Part shown: positions 43,499 through 52,079 of the stretch, one piece after another
Layout: each line of letters starts with the position of its first letter
Numbering within the stretch: position 1 is the stretch's first letter
Source: Egicoccus sp. AB-alg6-2
Lineage (GTDB): Bacteria; Actinomycetota; Nitriliruptoria; Nitriliruptorales; Nitriliruptoraceae
Assembly (NCBI RefSeq): GCF_041821025.1
Contig: NZ_JBGUAY010000005.1
Location: 310,001 to 374,000 of the forward strand
DNA: 64,000 nt
Direction of reading: 5' to 3'
Position numbers and translations under genes: made by a program
The notes under the pieces: model-generated
What the model was told of the DNA's origin: nothing
The model's input: only the letters and a program-made list of their open reading frames with translations
The model's database searches: none

Positions 43499-44620
43499 TC
43501 ACCTCCAGGGGCTCGTCGGCGTGCTCGACGCTATCACCGGTGCGGTCAGGCCCCGTTCGCCAGCGGCCACGGTCAGGCGGTCGATCCAGTGCGGCAGGGC
43601 GGCGGACTCGGTCGCGTGGTGTCCGGCGTCGATCAGCGACAGGCCCTGCTCGAGGGCGTCCAGGGTGACGTGGTGGCGCAGGTCGCCGGTGACGTACACG
43701 TCGGCGCGGGCGCGCAGCGCGTCGTCGATGTGGCCGTCACCGGCACCGCCGACGACGGCGACCGTGGTGATCTCGCGGTCGGGGTCGCCGGCGAAGCGCA
43801 GGTGCGGCGCCGGCAGGCGCTCTCGCACGGCGGCCGCGACGGTTTCCAGACGCTGCGGTTTGGGCAGGACACCGATCCGGCCGAGGCCCACCTCGGCGCC
43901 CGCGACCCGCGGGTAGAGGTCGTAGACGACCTCCTCGTAGGGGTGCGTGCGCCGCAGCGCGCTGACGACGTCGCCGGCGCGGGACCGCGGCATCACGACT
44001 TCGAGGCGCCACTCGTCCTCGGCGGCGTCCTCGCCGATCCCCTCGCCGCTGTAGGGGGCGCTGCCCGGCAGCGGACGGAACGTCCCGGTTCCGCGGACCC
44101 GGAAGCTGCATCGCTCGTAGTTCCCGATCGTGCCGGCGTCGGCGCCGGCGACCGCATCGAGGACGGTGTCGAGCGCTTCCGGCGGGACGAACGTCACCAG
44201 TTTGAGGTCGCGTCCATCGCGCAGTTCGGTGGTCAGGGGCCGGACCTGCTGGAGTTCGAGCACGCGCACCACCGGGTCGGAGGTCCCCGCCCCGTCCCGG
44301 GCGACGTCGAGGTTGGTGTGCGCGGCGGCCACGGCGATCCCTGCCCGCGCCGCGGCGAGGGCGATGCGTCCGCTGGCGGTGTCGGGGGTGAGGCTCGGCA
44401 GGGGCCGGAACAGCAGCGGGTGATGGGCGAGCACGAGCGTGCCCGGCTCGGCGGCCGCTTCCGTGACGACCGCTCCGGTCACGTCGAGGGTCACCAGCAC
44501 CCGTGACACGGACCAGGACCGGTCGCCGACCTGCAGGCCGACGTGGTCCCAGCTGGCCGCCTCCGCCGGTGGGTACAGCTCGTGCAGCAGTCCGAGCCAG
44601 TCCGCGACCTGCTCGCTCAA
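43499..44620 (-). CDS. Nif3-like dinuclear metal centre protein
   Basis: A 373-residue protein of the NIF3/YbgI family, possibly a GTP cyclohydrolase 1 type 2-like hydrolase. Metal ligands are visible in VLAHHPLLF, AAHTNLD and the C-terminal IDAGHHATES. A middle insertion (about 145-240) with THPYEEVVYDLYP is the PII-like domain of long NIF3 members. The start is TTG, with AAGGG six bases upstream. The DUF164 zinc-ribbon gene follows, a pairing conserved in actinobacteria. The exact reaction is not known. Confidence 0.92.
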   Translation of the reverse strand: MSEQVADWLGLLHELYPPAEAASWDHVGLQVGDRSWSVSRVLVTLDVTGAVVTEAAAEPGTLVLAHHPLLFRPLPSLTPDTASGRIALAAARAGIAVAAAHTNLDVARDGAGTSDPVVRVLELQQVRPLTTELRDGRDLKLVTFVPPEALDTVLDAVAGADAGTIGNYERCSFRVRGTGTFRPLPGSAPYSGEGIGEDAAEDEWRLEVVMPRSRAGDVVSALRRTHPYEEVVYDLYPRVAGAEVGLGRIGVLPKPQRLETVAAAVRERLPAPHLRFAGDPDREITTVAVVGGAGDGHIDDALRARADVYVTGDLRHHVTLDALEQGLSLIDAGHHATESAALPHWIDRLTVAAGERGLTAPVIASSTPTSPWR

Positions 44621-44662
44621 TCCTCGCCCTTCGCCATCGCTTGGGCCGGGCAGCCTACGGGC

Positions 44663-44668
44663 TACCCT
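44663..44668 (+). promoter_or_regulatory. Probable -10 element of tRNA-Val
   Basis: TACCCT lies 11 nt before the mature tRNA 5' end. Confidence 0.45.
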
Positions 44669-44679
44669 GCGCGCAGTTC

Positions 44680-44753
44680 GGGCGGTTAGCTCAGCTGGCT
44701 AGAGCGCCTCGTTTACACCGAGGAGGCCGGGGGTTCGAGCCCCTCACCGCCCA
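44680..44753 (+). tRNA. tRNA-Val, anticodon TAC
   Basis: A 74-nt cloverleaf. The acceptor stem GGGCGGT pairs with ACCGCCC, the anticodon stem-loop is CCTCG-TTTACAC-CGAGG with anticodon TAC, and the T-arm contains GGTTCGAGC. The discriminator base is A; CCG follows, so CCA is not encoded and must be added. It lies between the Nif3-like gene and the convergent pgi. Confidence 0.95.
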
Positions 44754-44763
44754 CCGAACCCGG

Positions 44764-46290
44764 TCAGAGCCGCCCGAGCTCCTCGGGTGTGATCCGCACC
44801 GCACGCCGGCCGGCCGCCCGCAGTGCGGCGAGGTCGCCGGCCGCCTGCGCCCGCTTCAGACGCCCGAAGGTGAACGCCCGTCCCGGGATCTCGACGTCGT
44901 GATCGTCGTCGCCGACCACGACCAGGAACCGGCCCGTGTCCGGACCGCCCTTGTGCAGCTGCCCGGTCGAGTGCAGGTAGCGCGGCCCGATGCCGACCGT
45001 GACGGGCACGCCGAGGCGGCGGCGAAGGCGTGCGGCGGCGGCGTGCAGCGACCGCTCCTCGGCGCCGCCGGGCGTGACGAACCCGAGCAACGCGACGTAG
45101 TCGCCCGCGACGACGTCGCCCAGCACGTCGTCCGGATCGCCGGCTGGCGGGACGTCCTCGCCGGTGTCGAGGACCCGGTCGGTCGCCGTCTTGGCCGACT
45201 GCACGTCGGGCTGGTCGAAGGGATTGATGCCCAGCAGTGCGCCAGCGACCGCGGTGGCGAACTCCCATCGCACGACCTCGCCGGCGAGCTGCCCGGGACC
45301 GGACCAGGGCAGCTGCACCACGGGGTGTCCCGCCCGGGCGATCGTCTCTGCGTCGGGTGTCTCGCCGAGGACGACGACCAGGCGGTCGTCACCCCACGCG
45401 TCCATCCCGTCGAGGTCGGCCTCGAGGACCGGCAGGACGCCCATGCCCCCCTTGCCGGTCGACTCGGCCACCAGCTGTTCGACCCACAGGCCGAAGGTGC
45501 GGACCTCCTCGGGCAGGACCAGCACGAGCTTGTCGCGGCCGGCGCGGTGGGCCGCCGCGAGGGTGGCGCCCAGCACGGCGGGGCCGTTGGACTCTGGATC
45601 GCTGCTCCGGGCGGCCGCGAGCTCGTTCCGAGCCGGCGCGAGGTGTTCGTCGAGGTCGATGCCGAGCAGCGCCGCCGGCAGCAACCCGAACGGCGTGAGT
45701 GCGCTGAAGCGCCCGCCGACGTCGGGTTGGCCGTGGACCACCGTGCGGTAGCCCTGCTCCCGCGCTTCTCGCTCGAGGGCGCTTCCGGGGTCGGTGATGG
45801 GCACGATGTGGTCGCCCGCACCGGCGCCGTGGACCTCCTCGAGCCGCTGCCGGAACCGCGCGAGATGGCACGCCATCTCGATGGTGCCGCCGGACTTGGA
45901 GGCGGGGACGAGCAGCGTCGCCTGCCAGGGCAATTCCTGCTCGACCGCCCGAACGGCAGCGGGGTCGACACTGTCGAGCACGCGCAGGCGGGGGAAGCCG
46001 GCCGCCGGGCCGTAGGTGGTCGCCAGCACCTCGGGATACAGCGACGAGCCGCCCATGCCGACGAGCAGCACGTCGGTGATCCCGTCGGCGACGACGTCGG
46101 CCGCCACCCGTTCGAGCGCGGCCCTCACCTCGTCGGCACGGGACGGGGCGTCGAGCCAGCCGAGCCGATCGCTGATCTCGGTCGGGTCGTCCCGCCAGAC
46201 CGTGTGGTCGCGGTCCCAGATGCGCGGGACGATCGCCATCGCCCGGGCGGTCGCTTCAGCGACGGCGTCGGTGAGGGGGCCGAGGGTCAT
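44764..46290 (-). CDS. pgi: Glucose-6-phosphate isomerase
   Basis: A 508-residue cytoplasmic enzyme interconverting glucose-6-phosphate and fructose-6-phosphate. Family blocks include VLLVGMGGSSLYPEVL, the phosphate-binding ASKSGGTIEM, GGRFSALTPFGLLPAALLG and the late LHKGGPDTG segment; the sequence resembles the PGI half of transaldolase-PGI fusions but has no transaldolase domain. GGAG lies seven bases before the ATG. A TAGGCT -10 element is about 43 nt upstream, divergent from the DUF3467 promoter. It links trehalose and amino-sugar products in the window to central metabolism. Confidence 0.94.
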   Translation of the reverse strand: MTLGPLTDAVAEATARAMAIVPRIWDRDHTVWRDDPTEISDRLGWLDAPSRADEVRAALERVAADVVADGITDVLLVGMGGSSLYPEVLATTYGPAAGFPRLRVLDSVDPAAVRAVEQELPWQATLLVPASKSGGTIEMACHLARFRQRLEEVHGAGAGDHIVPITDPGSALEREAREQGYRTVVHGQPDVGGRFSALTPFGLLPAALLGIDLDEHLAPARNELAAARSSDPESNGPAVLGATLAAAHRAGRDKLVLVLPEEVRTFGLWVEQLVAESTGKGGMGVLPVLEADLDGMDAWGDDRLVVVLGETPDAETIARAGHPVVQLPWSGPGQLAGEVVRWEFATAVAGALLGINPFDQPDVQSAKTATDRVLDTGEDVPPAGDPDDVLGDVVAGDYVALLGFVTPGGAEERSLHAAAARLRRRLGVPVTVGIGPRYLHSTGQLHKGGPDTGRFLVVVGDDDHDVEIPGRAFTFGRLKRAQAAGDLAALRAAGRRAVRITPEELGRL

Positions 46291-46332
46291 CAGGGCGCTC
46301 CGTCGGGTGTGCGGTCGGTGAGCAGGGAGGCC

Positions 46333-46338
46333 AGCCTA
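46333..46338 (-). promoter_or_regulatory. Probable -10 element of pgi
   Basis: TAGGCT on the minus strand, 43 nt before the ATG, in the divergent gap. Confidence 0.4.
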
Positions 46339-46369
46339 GGGCCAGGGCCACCGACCGCCGACCGCCGGA

Positions 46370-46375
46370 TAGCCT
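46370..46375 (+). promoter_or_regulatory. Probable -10 element of the DUF3467 gene
   Basis: TAGCCT lies 41 nt before the GTG start of the DUF3467-HAD-DUF5522 run. Confidence 0.4.
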
Positions 46376-46416
46376 CGACGGACCTGCCCGTCCCCGCCAC
46401 TCGCGAAGGTCTCCCC

Positions 46417-46713
46417 GTGTCCGACCAGCCCACTCCCGACCAGCCGCGCCAGCAGCCCCAGGTCCAGGTCGTCGTCCCCGACGACACCAAGCACGGGGAG
46501 TACGCCAACTTCCTGGTGGTCTCGCACTCGCCACACGAGTTCACCCTGGACTTCTGCCAGCTGCTGCCCGCTGGCGAGGCCGGCAAGGTGAACGCCGAGG
46601 TGGTCAGTCGCGTCCGCATCGCCCCGACCATGGTCGGTCGCGTCCTCAACGCCCTCAACACCAACCTGTCGAACTACGAGGAACGGTTCGGACAGGTCAA
46701 GGCGCTCGGCTGA
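46417..46713 (+). CDS. DUF3467 family protein
   Basis: A 98-residue protein with a Gln/Pro-rich start and a compact domain. It reads HGEYANFLVVSHSPHEFTLD, then FCQLLPAG, and SRVRIAPTMVGRVLNALNTN, the pattern of DUF3467. GAAGG lies seven bases before the GTG. A HAD phosphatase gene starts one base after its stop, so they are coupled. The function of the family is unknown. Confidence 0.85.
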   Translation: MSDQPTPDQPRQQPQVQVVVPDDTKHGEYANFLVVSHSPHEFTLDFCQLLPAGEAGKVNAEVVSRVRIAPTMVGRVLNALNTNLSNYEERFGQVKALG

Positions 46714-46714
46714 G

Positions 46715-47608
46715 ATGACGGCGACCCCGAGCACCACGCTCCCCGCAGGCATCCGGCCCGGTGGCCGTTTCGACCGCTGGCTGCGGCCGGTGCCGGCGTA
46801 CGTCGTGTGCGACGTCGACGGCACGCTGGTCGGTCCGCAGGCCGACGCGACCGACGAGGTGGCCGACGCCGTCACGGTCGCGCAGGCCGCCGGTCTGCGC
46901 GTGGGTCTGGCCACCGGCCGGGCGCGGCTGGGTGTCCAGGCCCTGTGGCAGCAACTGCGGGCCGACGGGCCGCACCTGCTCCACAACGGCGCCGAGGTCC
47001 GCGCCGACGGCCGCACGGTCGCCGCCTGGTCGTTGACCGTCCAGCAGGTCGACGCCCTGCTGGACTTCGCCCGCGGCCGCGACGACGCCTACCTCGAGGT
47101 CTACACCGACGACGGCTACTGGGTCTCGTCGTGGGACGAACGGGCCCGGCCCCATTGGGACATTCTCGGTCACGAGCCCACGGGCGTACTCGGTGACGCC
47201 GGGTCGCTCGCGGGTCAGCCGATTCCGAAGATCACGATGACGGTCTTCGAGACCGCGGCCGTGCCGGCGGTCCTCGCCGGCATCACCGACCTCGGACTGG
47301 CCCCGGGGCAGGCGGACTCACCGCGGGCACCGACGTTGCACTTCGTGAACGCCACCCATCCCGACACCGACAAGGGTCGGGCACTGGCCCGGGCCGCCGA
47401 GCACCTCGGCATCGGCATGGAGCAGACCGTCGCGATCGGCGACGCGGCCAACGACCTGTCCATGCTCGCCGTCGCCGGCACCGCCATCGCCATGGGTCAG
47501 TCGCCGCCCGAGGTGCAGGCGGTCGCCCACCTCGTGGTGCCGGACGTCGATGCACACGGCGTCGCCGTCGCCCTGGATGCCGCCCGGACCTGGCGCGAGC
47601 AGGCGTGA
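46715..47608 (+). CDS. Cof-type HAD superfamily phosphatase
   Basis: A 297-residue phosphatase. Asp33 and Asp35 in CDVDGTLVG form HAD motif I; ATGRARLG holds motif II; DKGRALARAAEHLGI and VAIGDAANDLSMLAVAG hold motifs III and IV, and a type C2 cap lies between. Members act on sugar phosphates or flavin-related phosphates; the substrate is unknown. The ATG is one base after the DUF3467 stop, and the next gene overlaps its stop. Confidence 0.92.
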   Translation: MTATPSTTLPAGIRPGGRFDRWLRPVPAYVVCDVDGTLVGPQADATDEVADAVTVAQAAGLRVGLATGRARLGVQALWQQLRADGPHLLHNGAEVRADGRTVAAWSLTVQQVDALLDFARGRDDAYLEVYTDDGYWVSSWDERARPHWDILGHEPTGVLGDAGSLAGQPIPKITMTVFETAAVPAVLAGITDLGLAPGQADSPRAPTLHFVNATHPDTDKGRALARAAEHLGIGMEQTVAIGDAANDLSMLAVAGTAIAMGQSPPEVQAVAHLVVPDVDAHGVAVALDAARTWREQA

Positions 47609-47949
47609 CCCCGGGCCACGAACCCCTCCCGACCGACCCGTCCGGCCCGGCGTCGACGGACGCGTGGCGACGTCCGCTGGTGACGCGCTTCGGACCGGGG
47701 GATCCCGGTTTCGACGCCGCCATCCGCGCACACGAGATCGCACTGCGTCGTGGCGAACCGGGGTACCTCGATCCGCAGAGCGGCGCGTTCGTCTTCACCG
47801 CCGCCGCCCATCTCGCCCGCGGCCGGTGTTGCGGGTCCGGCTGCCGGCACTGCCCGTACGAGGCCGGTGAACGGGTCGACTGCTGCGAGACCGGCTGCCC
47901 CGGGTGTCCGTTCACCGATGCGGATCAGCGCTTGCCGGGCACCGAGTAG
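47605..47949 (+). CDS. DUF5522-type protein with duplicated cysteine motif
   Basis: A 114-residue protein with GTG overlapping the HAD stop (GTGA). PGYLDPQSGAFVFTAAAHL leads into CCGSGCRHCPY (75-85), the DUF5522 hallmark. A second motif of identical spacing, CCETGCPGCPF, follows 18 residues later (93-103). Eight cysteines in two CC-x3-C-x2-C sets suggest one or two metal or Fe-S sites. Its 3' end overlaps the convergent guaB by 25 bases. Function unknown. Confidence 0.85.
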   Translation: MTPGHEPLPTDPSGPASTDAWRRPLVTRFGPGDPGFDAAIRAHEIALRRGEPGYLDPQSGAFVFTAAAHLARGRCCGSGCRHCPYEAGERVDCCETGCPGCPFTDADQRLPGTE

Positions 47950-49445
47950 TTGGGGGCCTCGTGGACCACGTCGAGGTCGTGGACGTGGGACTCGCGGGCG
48001 CCGGCGGCCGACTGACGCACGAAGACGGCCTTCTCGACCAGGCTCGGCAGGTCAGGAGCGCCGACCAGCCCCATGCCGGCCCGGAGCCCACCTTCGAGTT
48101 GGGCGGTGACCTCGGCCAGGGCGCCGCGGTAGGGCAGCAACCCGGACACCCCTTCGGGCACCAGCTTCGAGGGCTGGCTGGCCTCGCGGGCGCTGCCGGC
48201 GAGCTTGTCACTCTGGAAGTACCGGTCGGCCGAGCCGGCCCGCATGGCGTCGATCGACCCCATGCCGCGGTACTCCTTGTAGCGGCGTCCCCCGACGAGC
48301 ACCTGCTCGCCGGGTGACTCATCGGTCCCCGCGAGCAGGTTGCCGACCATCACCGCGGTCGCTCCGGCCGCCAGGGCCTTGACGAGGTCTCCCGAGTACC
48401 GCACGCCGCCGTCGGCGACGGAGGTGACACCGAGCTCGGCGGCCACCTCGGCGCAGTCCATGACCGCAGTGAACTGCGGCATGCCGACCCCGGTCACAAC
48501 CCGGGTCGTGCAGATCGAGCCGGGCCCGACCCCGACCTTGACCACGTCGGCACCATGATCCACGCACGCACGCACGGCGTCGCCCGTCGCCACGTTGCCG
48601 ACCATCAGCGCCACGTCGGGCAGGCGGTCCTTCAGCTTGGCCGCGAACTCGAGGATCCCGGCCGCGTGGCCGTGCGAGGAGTCGATGGCCACCAGGTCGA
48701 CCCCGGCGGCCGCCAACGCCTCGGCACGCTGTTCACCTTCGGGTCCGACCCCGACCGCGGCGGCGCAGAGCAGGCGGCCCCTGGTGTCCTTGGCGGCCGT
48801 TGGGTACTGGCGCACCTTCTCGATGTCCTTGAAGGTGAACATGCCGGTGAGCCGTCCGAGGCCCGGCCCCTCGCCCGCGTCGTCCTCGACGATGGGCAAC
48901 TTCTCGACCCGATGTTCCTGCATCAGGTCGCGGGCCTGGTCCAGTGTGGTGCCTGGCCGCGCGGTGACGAGCCCGCGTGAGGTCATGAAGTCGGCGACAG
49001 GACGTCCCGGTTCAGCGCCGAGGCGCAGGTCACGGTTGGTGACGATCCCGACGAGGCGACCGGCGGCGTCGACGACCGGGAAGCCCGACACCTTGTAGCG
49101 CGCCATCAGTTCGAACGCGGTGTCGACGGTGTCCTCGGCGCGCAAGGTGACAGGGTCGAGGATGAAGCCCGACTCGGACCGCTTGACGGCCTCGACCATG
49201 GCGGCCTGCGCCTCGACCGAGCAGTTCTTGTGGATGACGCCGAGCCCACCCTGGCGGGCGAGGGCGACGGCCATCGGCGCTTCGGTCACCTTGTCCATCG
49301 CCGCCGACAGCAGGGGCAGGCCGAGCTGGATCCGCTCGTGCAGCCGGGTCGAGGTGTCGACGTCGCGCGGCAGCACCGCAGAGGCCTGCGGTACCAGCAG
49401 CACGTCGTCGTAGCTGAGGGCTTCGCGGATCTCGGACACGGCCAC
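47925..49445 (-). CDS. guaB: Inosine-5'-monophosphate dehydrogenase
   Basis: A 506-residue enzyme oxidising IMP to XMP, the committed step to GMP. The catalytic Cys lies in [15 protein letters not shown] near residue 311. A CBS pair is inserted at about 95-225, and [13 protein letters not shown] is the flap region. The GTG start has AGGAGGAAG upstream. It runs convergent to, and overlaps by 25 bases, the DUF5522-type gene. A TACCGT -10 candidate is at 49493-49498. Confidence 0.97.
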   Translation of the reverse strand: MAVSEIREALSYDDVLLVPQASAVLPRDVDTSTRLHERIQLGLPLLSAAMDKVTEAPMAVALARQGGLGVIHKNCSVEAQAAMVEAVKRSESGFILDPVTLRAEDTVDTAFELMARYKVSGFPVVDAAGRLVGIVTNRDLRLGAEPGRPVADFMTSRGLVTARPGTTLDQARDLMQEHRVEKLPIVEDDAGEGPGLGRLTGMFTFKDIEKVRQYPTAAKDTRGRLLCAAAVGVGPEGEQRAEALAAAGVDLVAIDSSHGHAAGILEFAAKLKDRLPDVALMVGNVATGDAVRACVDHGADVVKVGVGPGSICTTRVVTGVGMPQFTAVMDCAEVAAELGVTSVADGGVRYSGDLVKALAAGATAVMVGNLLAGTDESPGEQVLVGGRRYKEYRGMGSIDAMRAGSADRYFQSDKLAGSAREASQPSKLVPEGVSGLLPYRGALAEVTAQLEGGLRAGMGLVGAPDLPSLVEKAVFVRQSAAGARESHVHDLDVVHEAPNYSVPGKR

Positions 49446-49526
49446 GCCGCTTCCTCCTGGCCCCCGAAGGGCCGTCGCTGCGGGATGCGGACACGGTACC
49501 CGCCGAGCCGGTCGGGCCGGGGACCG

Positions 49527-50459
49527 TCACCGCAGGTCGCGTCCGTGGTCGGCGGCCGGGTCGCGCCACACGGTGTGGACGTGGTTGGCGCCGTTCTGGG
49601 TGTTGTCGAGTTCGGCCAGGAACCGGGGCCCGGCGATGCGGTAGTAGTGGCCCGGCCGGTCCTCCGCCCGCGGCGCGGAGGGTCGGCCACCCGCCCAGGC
49701 GAAGCGGAGGTCACCGAAGATGTGGGGCACCACGTCGTCGAGGTAGTGGCGTCGCAGAGGTGCCGCCAACCGGTCCAGGTAGACGGCGACGAGGTCGTCC
49801 GCGACCCGCCGTGCCTCGCGGTCGAGGTCTGCCAGGCGCACCCCCGCGGTGGGCGGCAGGTCGTCGAGCAGCAGTGCGTCACCGGTCACGATGTCGTCGG
49901 GCGGCCGGCGATCGACGAGCGCGTGCGTGAGGTGGCGTTCGGGGAGGACCGCGAGCAGCTGGAAGGCGAGCTCCTCCTCGGGCGCAAGGGGCCGGCTCGT
50001 GACCACGCCCGCGTGCTCGACGCGGGCCGGGTTGGCTCCGAGGAACAGCGGGGTCGGTCGCACCCGACCGTCCGCGACGGTGGTCCGCACGGACACGTGG
50101 TGGCCGCCGAGCCGCCAGCTCCAGGCGGTGTCGGCCGGGTTGCCGTGGATGGCGACCCAGTAGTCGCCGGCATGCCGGTCGCGTCCGTCGGCGGCACCGA
50201 GGGGGTCCTCCAGACCCATGATCGCCGCCACCTGGACGTGTGCATGGTGGGACAACGTCGCCGCGAGCAGTCCATGGACGGCCTTCGCGCCGTCACGATC
50301 GAGTTGGGCGAGCGGGACCCCGTGGCGCACGCCTGGCAGGTAGGTCCACCGCAGCCGGCGGGGGTCGTCGAAGTCGAACTGCAACGATGCCCGGTGCGGT
50401 CCCGATGATTCGAGCAGTCTCGAGGCGGCCGTCGCCAGCCGGTCCACGGATTCGTCCAC
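49527..50459 (-). CDS. DUF3500 family protein
   Basis: A 310-residue soluble protein matching the DUF3500 layout. WTYLPGVRHGVPLAQLDRDG comes early, then a leucine-rich AVHGLLAATLSHH, IMGLEDPLG, WSWRLGGHHVSV, and an ALVDRRPPDDI segment; the late GHYYRIAGPRFLAELDNTQN and NHVHTVWRD close the pattern. GGAG lies six bases before the GTG. It has no signal peptide here, although some family members are exported. The biochemical role is not known. Confidence 0.85.
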   Translation of the reverse strand: MDESVDRLATAASRLLESSGPHRASLQFDFDDPRRLRWTYLPGVRHGVPLAQLDRDGAKAVHGLLAATLSHHAHVQVAAIMGLEDPLGAADGRDRHAGDYWVAIHGNPADTAWSWRLGGHHVSVRTTVADGRVRPTPLFLGANPARVEHAGVVTSRPLAPEEELAFQLLAVLPERHLTHALVDRRPPDDIVTGDALLLDDLPPTAGVRLADLDREARRVADDLVAVYLDRLAAPLRRHYLDDVVPHIFGDLRFAWAGGRPSAPRAEDRPGHYYRIAGPRFLAELDNTQNGANHVHTVWRDPAADHGRDLR

Positions 50460-50495
50460 GTCTCGCTCCGCGTCGGCGGGGATGGGGCGTGCGAG

Positions 50496-50966
50496 CTAGG
50501 GGATCGCGCCGATCTCGCGGAGGGCGTCCTTCCAGGCGTCCTGGTCCCGGGCGTGCGGGACCGGACTGTTGTCGGTGTAGGCGACCATGCCGTCGCGGTC
50601 GACGATGAACGTGCCGCGGATGGCGGTCCCGAGCCGCTCGTCGAACACGCCGTACGCCTGCGCCACCTCGCCGTGTGGCCAGAAGTCGCTCAGCAGCGGG
50701 AAGTCGAACCCCTGCTCGTGTGCCCACCGTTGGTGGGTCGGCGGCGCGTCGACCGAGATGGCAAGCGTCTCGACCTCTTCGTTGCGGAACACCTCGACCG
50801 AGTCGCGGATACCGCACATCTCCGCTTCGCAGACACCGGTGAACGACAGCGGGTAGAAGACGATCACGACGTGCTTCTTGCCGCGGTAGTCGGACAGACG
50901 CACCGGTTGCCCGGTCTGGTCCCTGAGCTCGAAGTCGGGCGCTTCCTGGCCGATCTGCACGGTCAC
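50496..50966 (-). CDS. Peroxiredoxin (AhpE/BCP type)
   Basis: A 156-residue thiol peroxidase reducing hydroperoxides. The peroxidatic Cys46 lies in FYPLSFTGVCEAEM; Cys51, five residues later, could act as a resolving cysteine. RGTFIVDRDGMVAYT is typical of the fold. The length and spacing resemble mycobacterial AhpE. AGGAG lies a few bases before the GTG, and a TAGCCT -10 element is 45 nt upstream. It is separate from the amino-sugar operon. Confidence 0.93.
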   Translation of the reverse strand: MTVQIGQEAPDFELRDQTGQPVRLSDYRGKKHVVIVFYPLSFTGVCEAEMCGIRDSVEVFRNEEVETLAISVDAPPTHQRWAHEQGFDFPLLSDFWPHGEVAQAYGVFDERLGTAIRGTFIVDRDGMVAYTDNSPVPHARDQDAWKDALREIGAIP

Positions 50967-51010
50967 GGGGGGCTCCTGTCGACGGCGCGGTTGTGCGGCC
51001 GCGGCGCGGC

Positions 51011-51016
51011 AGGCTA
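51011..51016 (-). promoter_or_regulatory. Probable -10 element of the peroxiredoxin gene
   Basis: TAGCCT on the minus strand lies 44 nt before the GTG, in the short gap after the SIS-domain gene. Confidence 0.4.
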
Positions 51017-51044
51017 CTGGCGGCGGGAGCGGACGAACGACCGG

Positions 51045-52079
51045 TCAGCGCGTGCGCGTCACCTTGGTCAGGCCGCGCGGCGACTCGGGATCGCCGCCCC
51101 GCGCCACGGTGACGTGCAGGCACCACAGCTGGGCCGCCACGATCGCGACGATCGGGGACAACCACTCGGCGACACCACCGGGAACGGCGAGCACGTCGTC
51201 GGCGACGTGGCGGACGTGCTCCGGCCGGTCGGCGAGCACGAGCGTGCGTGCGCCCTGCTGCCGGAGGCCGGCGAGGGTGTCGAGCATGCCGGCGAGCCAC
51301 CTGCCGTCGGTGGCGACGGCGAGCACGGGGAAGTCCGGCTCGACCACCGCACGCGGTCCGTGCGCGAAGTCCGCCGGCGACGCCGGCTGAGCCAGCACGT
51401 AGGCCAGTTCCTGCAGTTTCAGGGCCCACTCGTGGGCGGTGGCGAGTCCGGTCGCACGGCCGAGCACCGCACAACGGTCGAAGTCGGCCCAGCGCGCCGC
51501 GACCTCGGCGACGACCGCCTCGTCGGCGAGCGCGGAAGCCACGGCGTCGGGGACCCGTCCCAGGTCATCGCCGTCGTCCGCGGGGGCCAGGGCGGCGGCG
51601 ATGAGGGCGACGGCCCCGAGTTGCGCCGTGTACGTCTTGGTCGCCGCAACGGCCCGCTCCGGGCCGGCACCCAGCGCCAGCACCTGGTCGGCGACCTCGG
51701 CCAGCGGTGACGCCGGCTCGTTGGTGATCGCGAGCGTCGGTCGGCCCTGGCGGCGGGCCTCGGCGAGTACGGCGACCAGGTCGGGCGACGCGCCCGACTG
51801 GGAGATGCCGACCACGACCGCACCATCGAGGCGCGGCGAAGGCGTGCCCTCGGCGAACAGCGCGGGTGCCGCGAGACCGACCGTCAGCCGGGCGCGCTGC
51901 CCCCACAGGTACTGCGCGTACCGGGCCGCGTTGTCGGAGGTGCCCCTGGCAGCGATCACGACATGGGTCGGCGCGGCGTCGCGCCACTGCCGGGCGACCG
52001 CCGCGGCCGTCGGGTGCTGCGTCGCGAACAGTCGGCGCAGCACCTCGGGTTGTTGGAGGATCTCCTCGTGCGGGGTCAC
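51045..52079 (-). CDS. SIS-domain sugar isomerase, probable glucosamine-6-phosphate deaminase
   Basis: A 344-residue protein with two SIS domains (AARGTSDNAARYAQYL and VVGISQSGASPDLVAVL in the first; CAVLGRATGLATAHEWALKL and DFAHGPRAVVEPDFPVL in the second). It lacks the glutaminase domain of GlmS. Together with NagA encoded just upstream (GTGA overlap), it probably converts glucosamine-6-phosphate to fructose-6-phosphate and ammonia in place of NagB. It ends the amino-sugar operon. Galactosamine-type substrates (AgaS) are an alternative. Confidence 0.88.
   Translation of the reverse strand: MTPHEEILQQPEVLRRLFATQHPTAAAVARQWRDAAPTHVVIAARGTSDNAARYAQYLWGQRARLTVGLAAPALFAEGTPSPRLDGAVVVGISQSGASPDLVAVLAEARRQGRPTLAITNEPASPLAEVADQVLALGAGPERAVAATKTYTAQLGAVALIAAALAPADDGDDLGRVPDAVASALADEAVVAEVAARWADFDRCAVLGRATGLATAHEWALKLQELAYVLAQPASPADFAHGPRAVVEPDFPVLAVATDGRWLAGMLDTLAGLRQQGARTLVLADRPEHVRHVADDVLAVPGGVAEWLSPIVAIVAAQLWCLHVTVARGGDPESPRGLTKVTRTR

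Noticed and set aside
44764-46290. Bifunctional transaldolase/glucose-6-phosphate isomerase
   Set aside because: The 508 residues contain only isomerase motifs; no transaldolase Schiff-base lysine region is present.
51045-52079. GlmS, glucosamine-6-phosphate synthase
   Set aside because: No N-terminal Cys glutaminase domain; it has only the two SIS domains, and its partners are catabolic.
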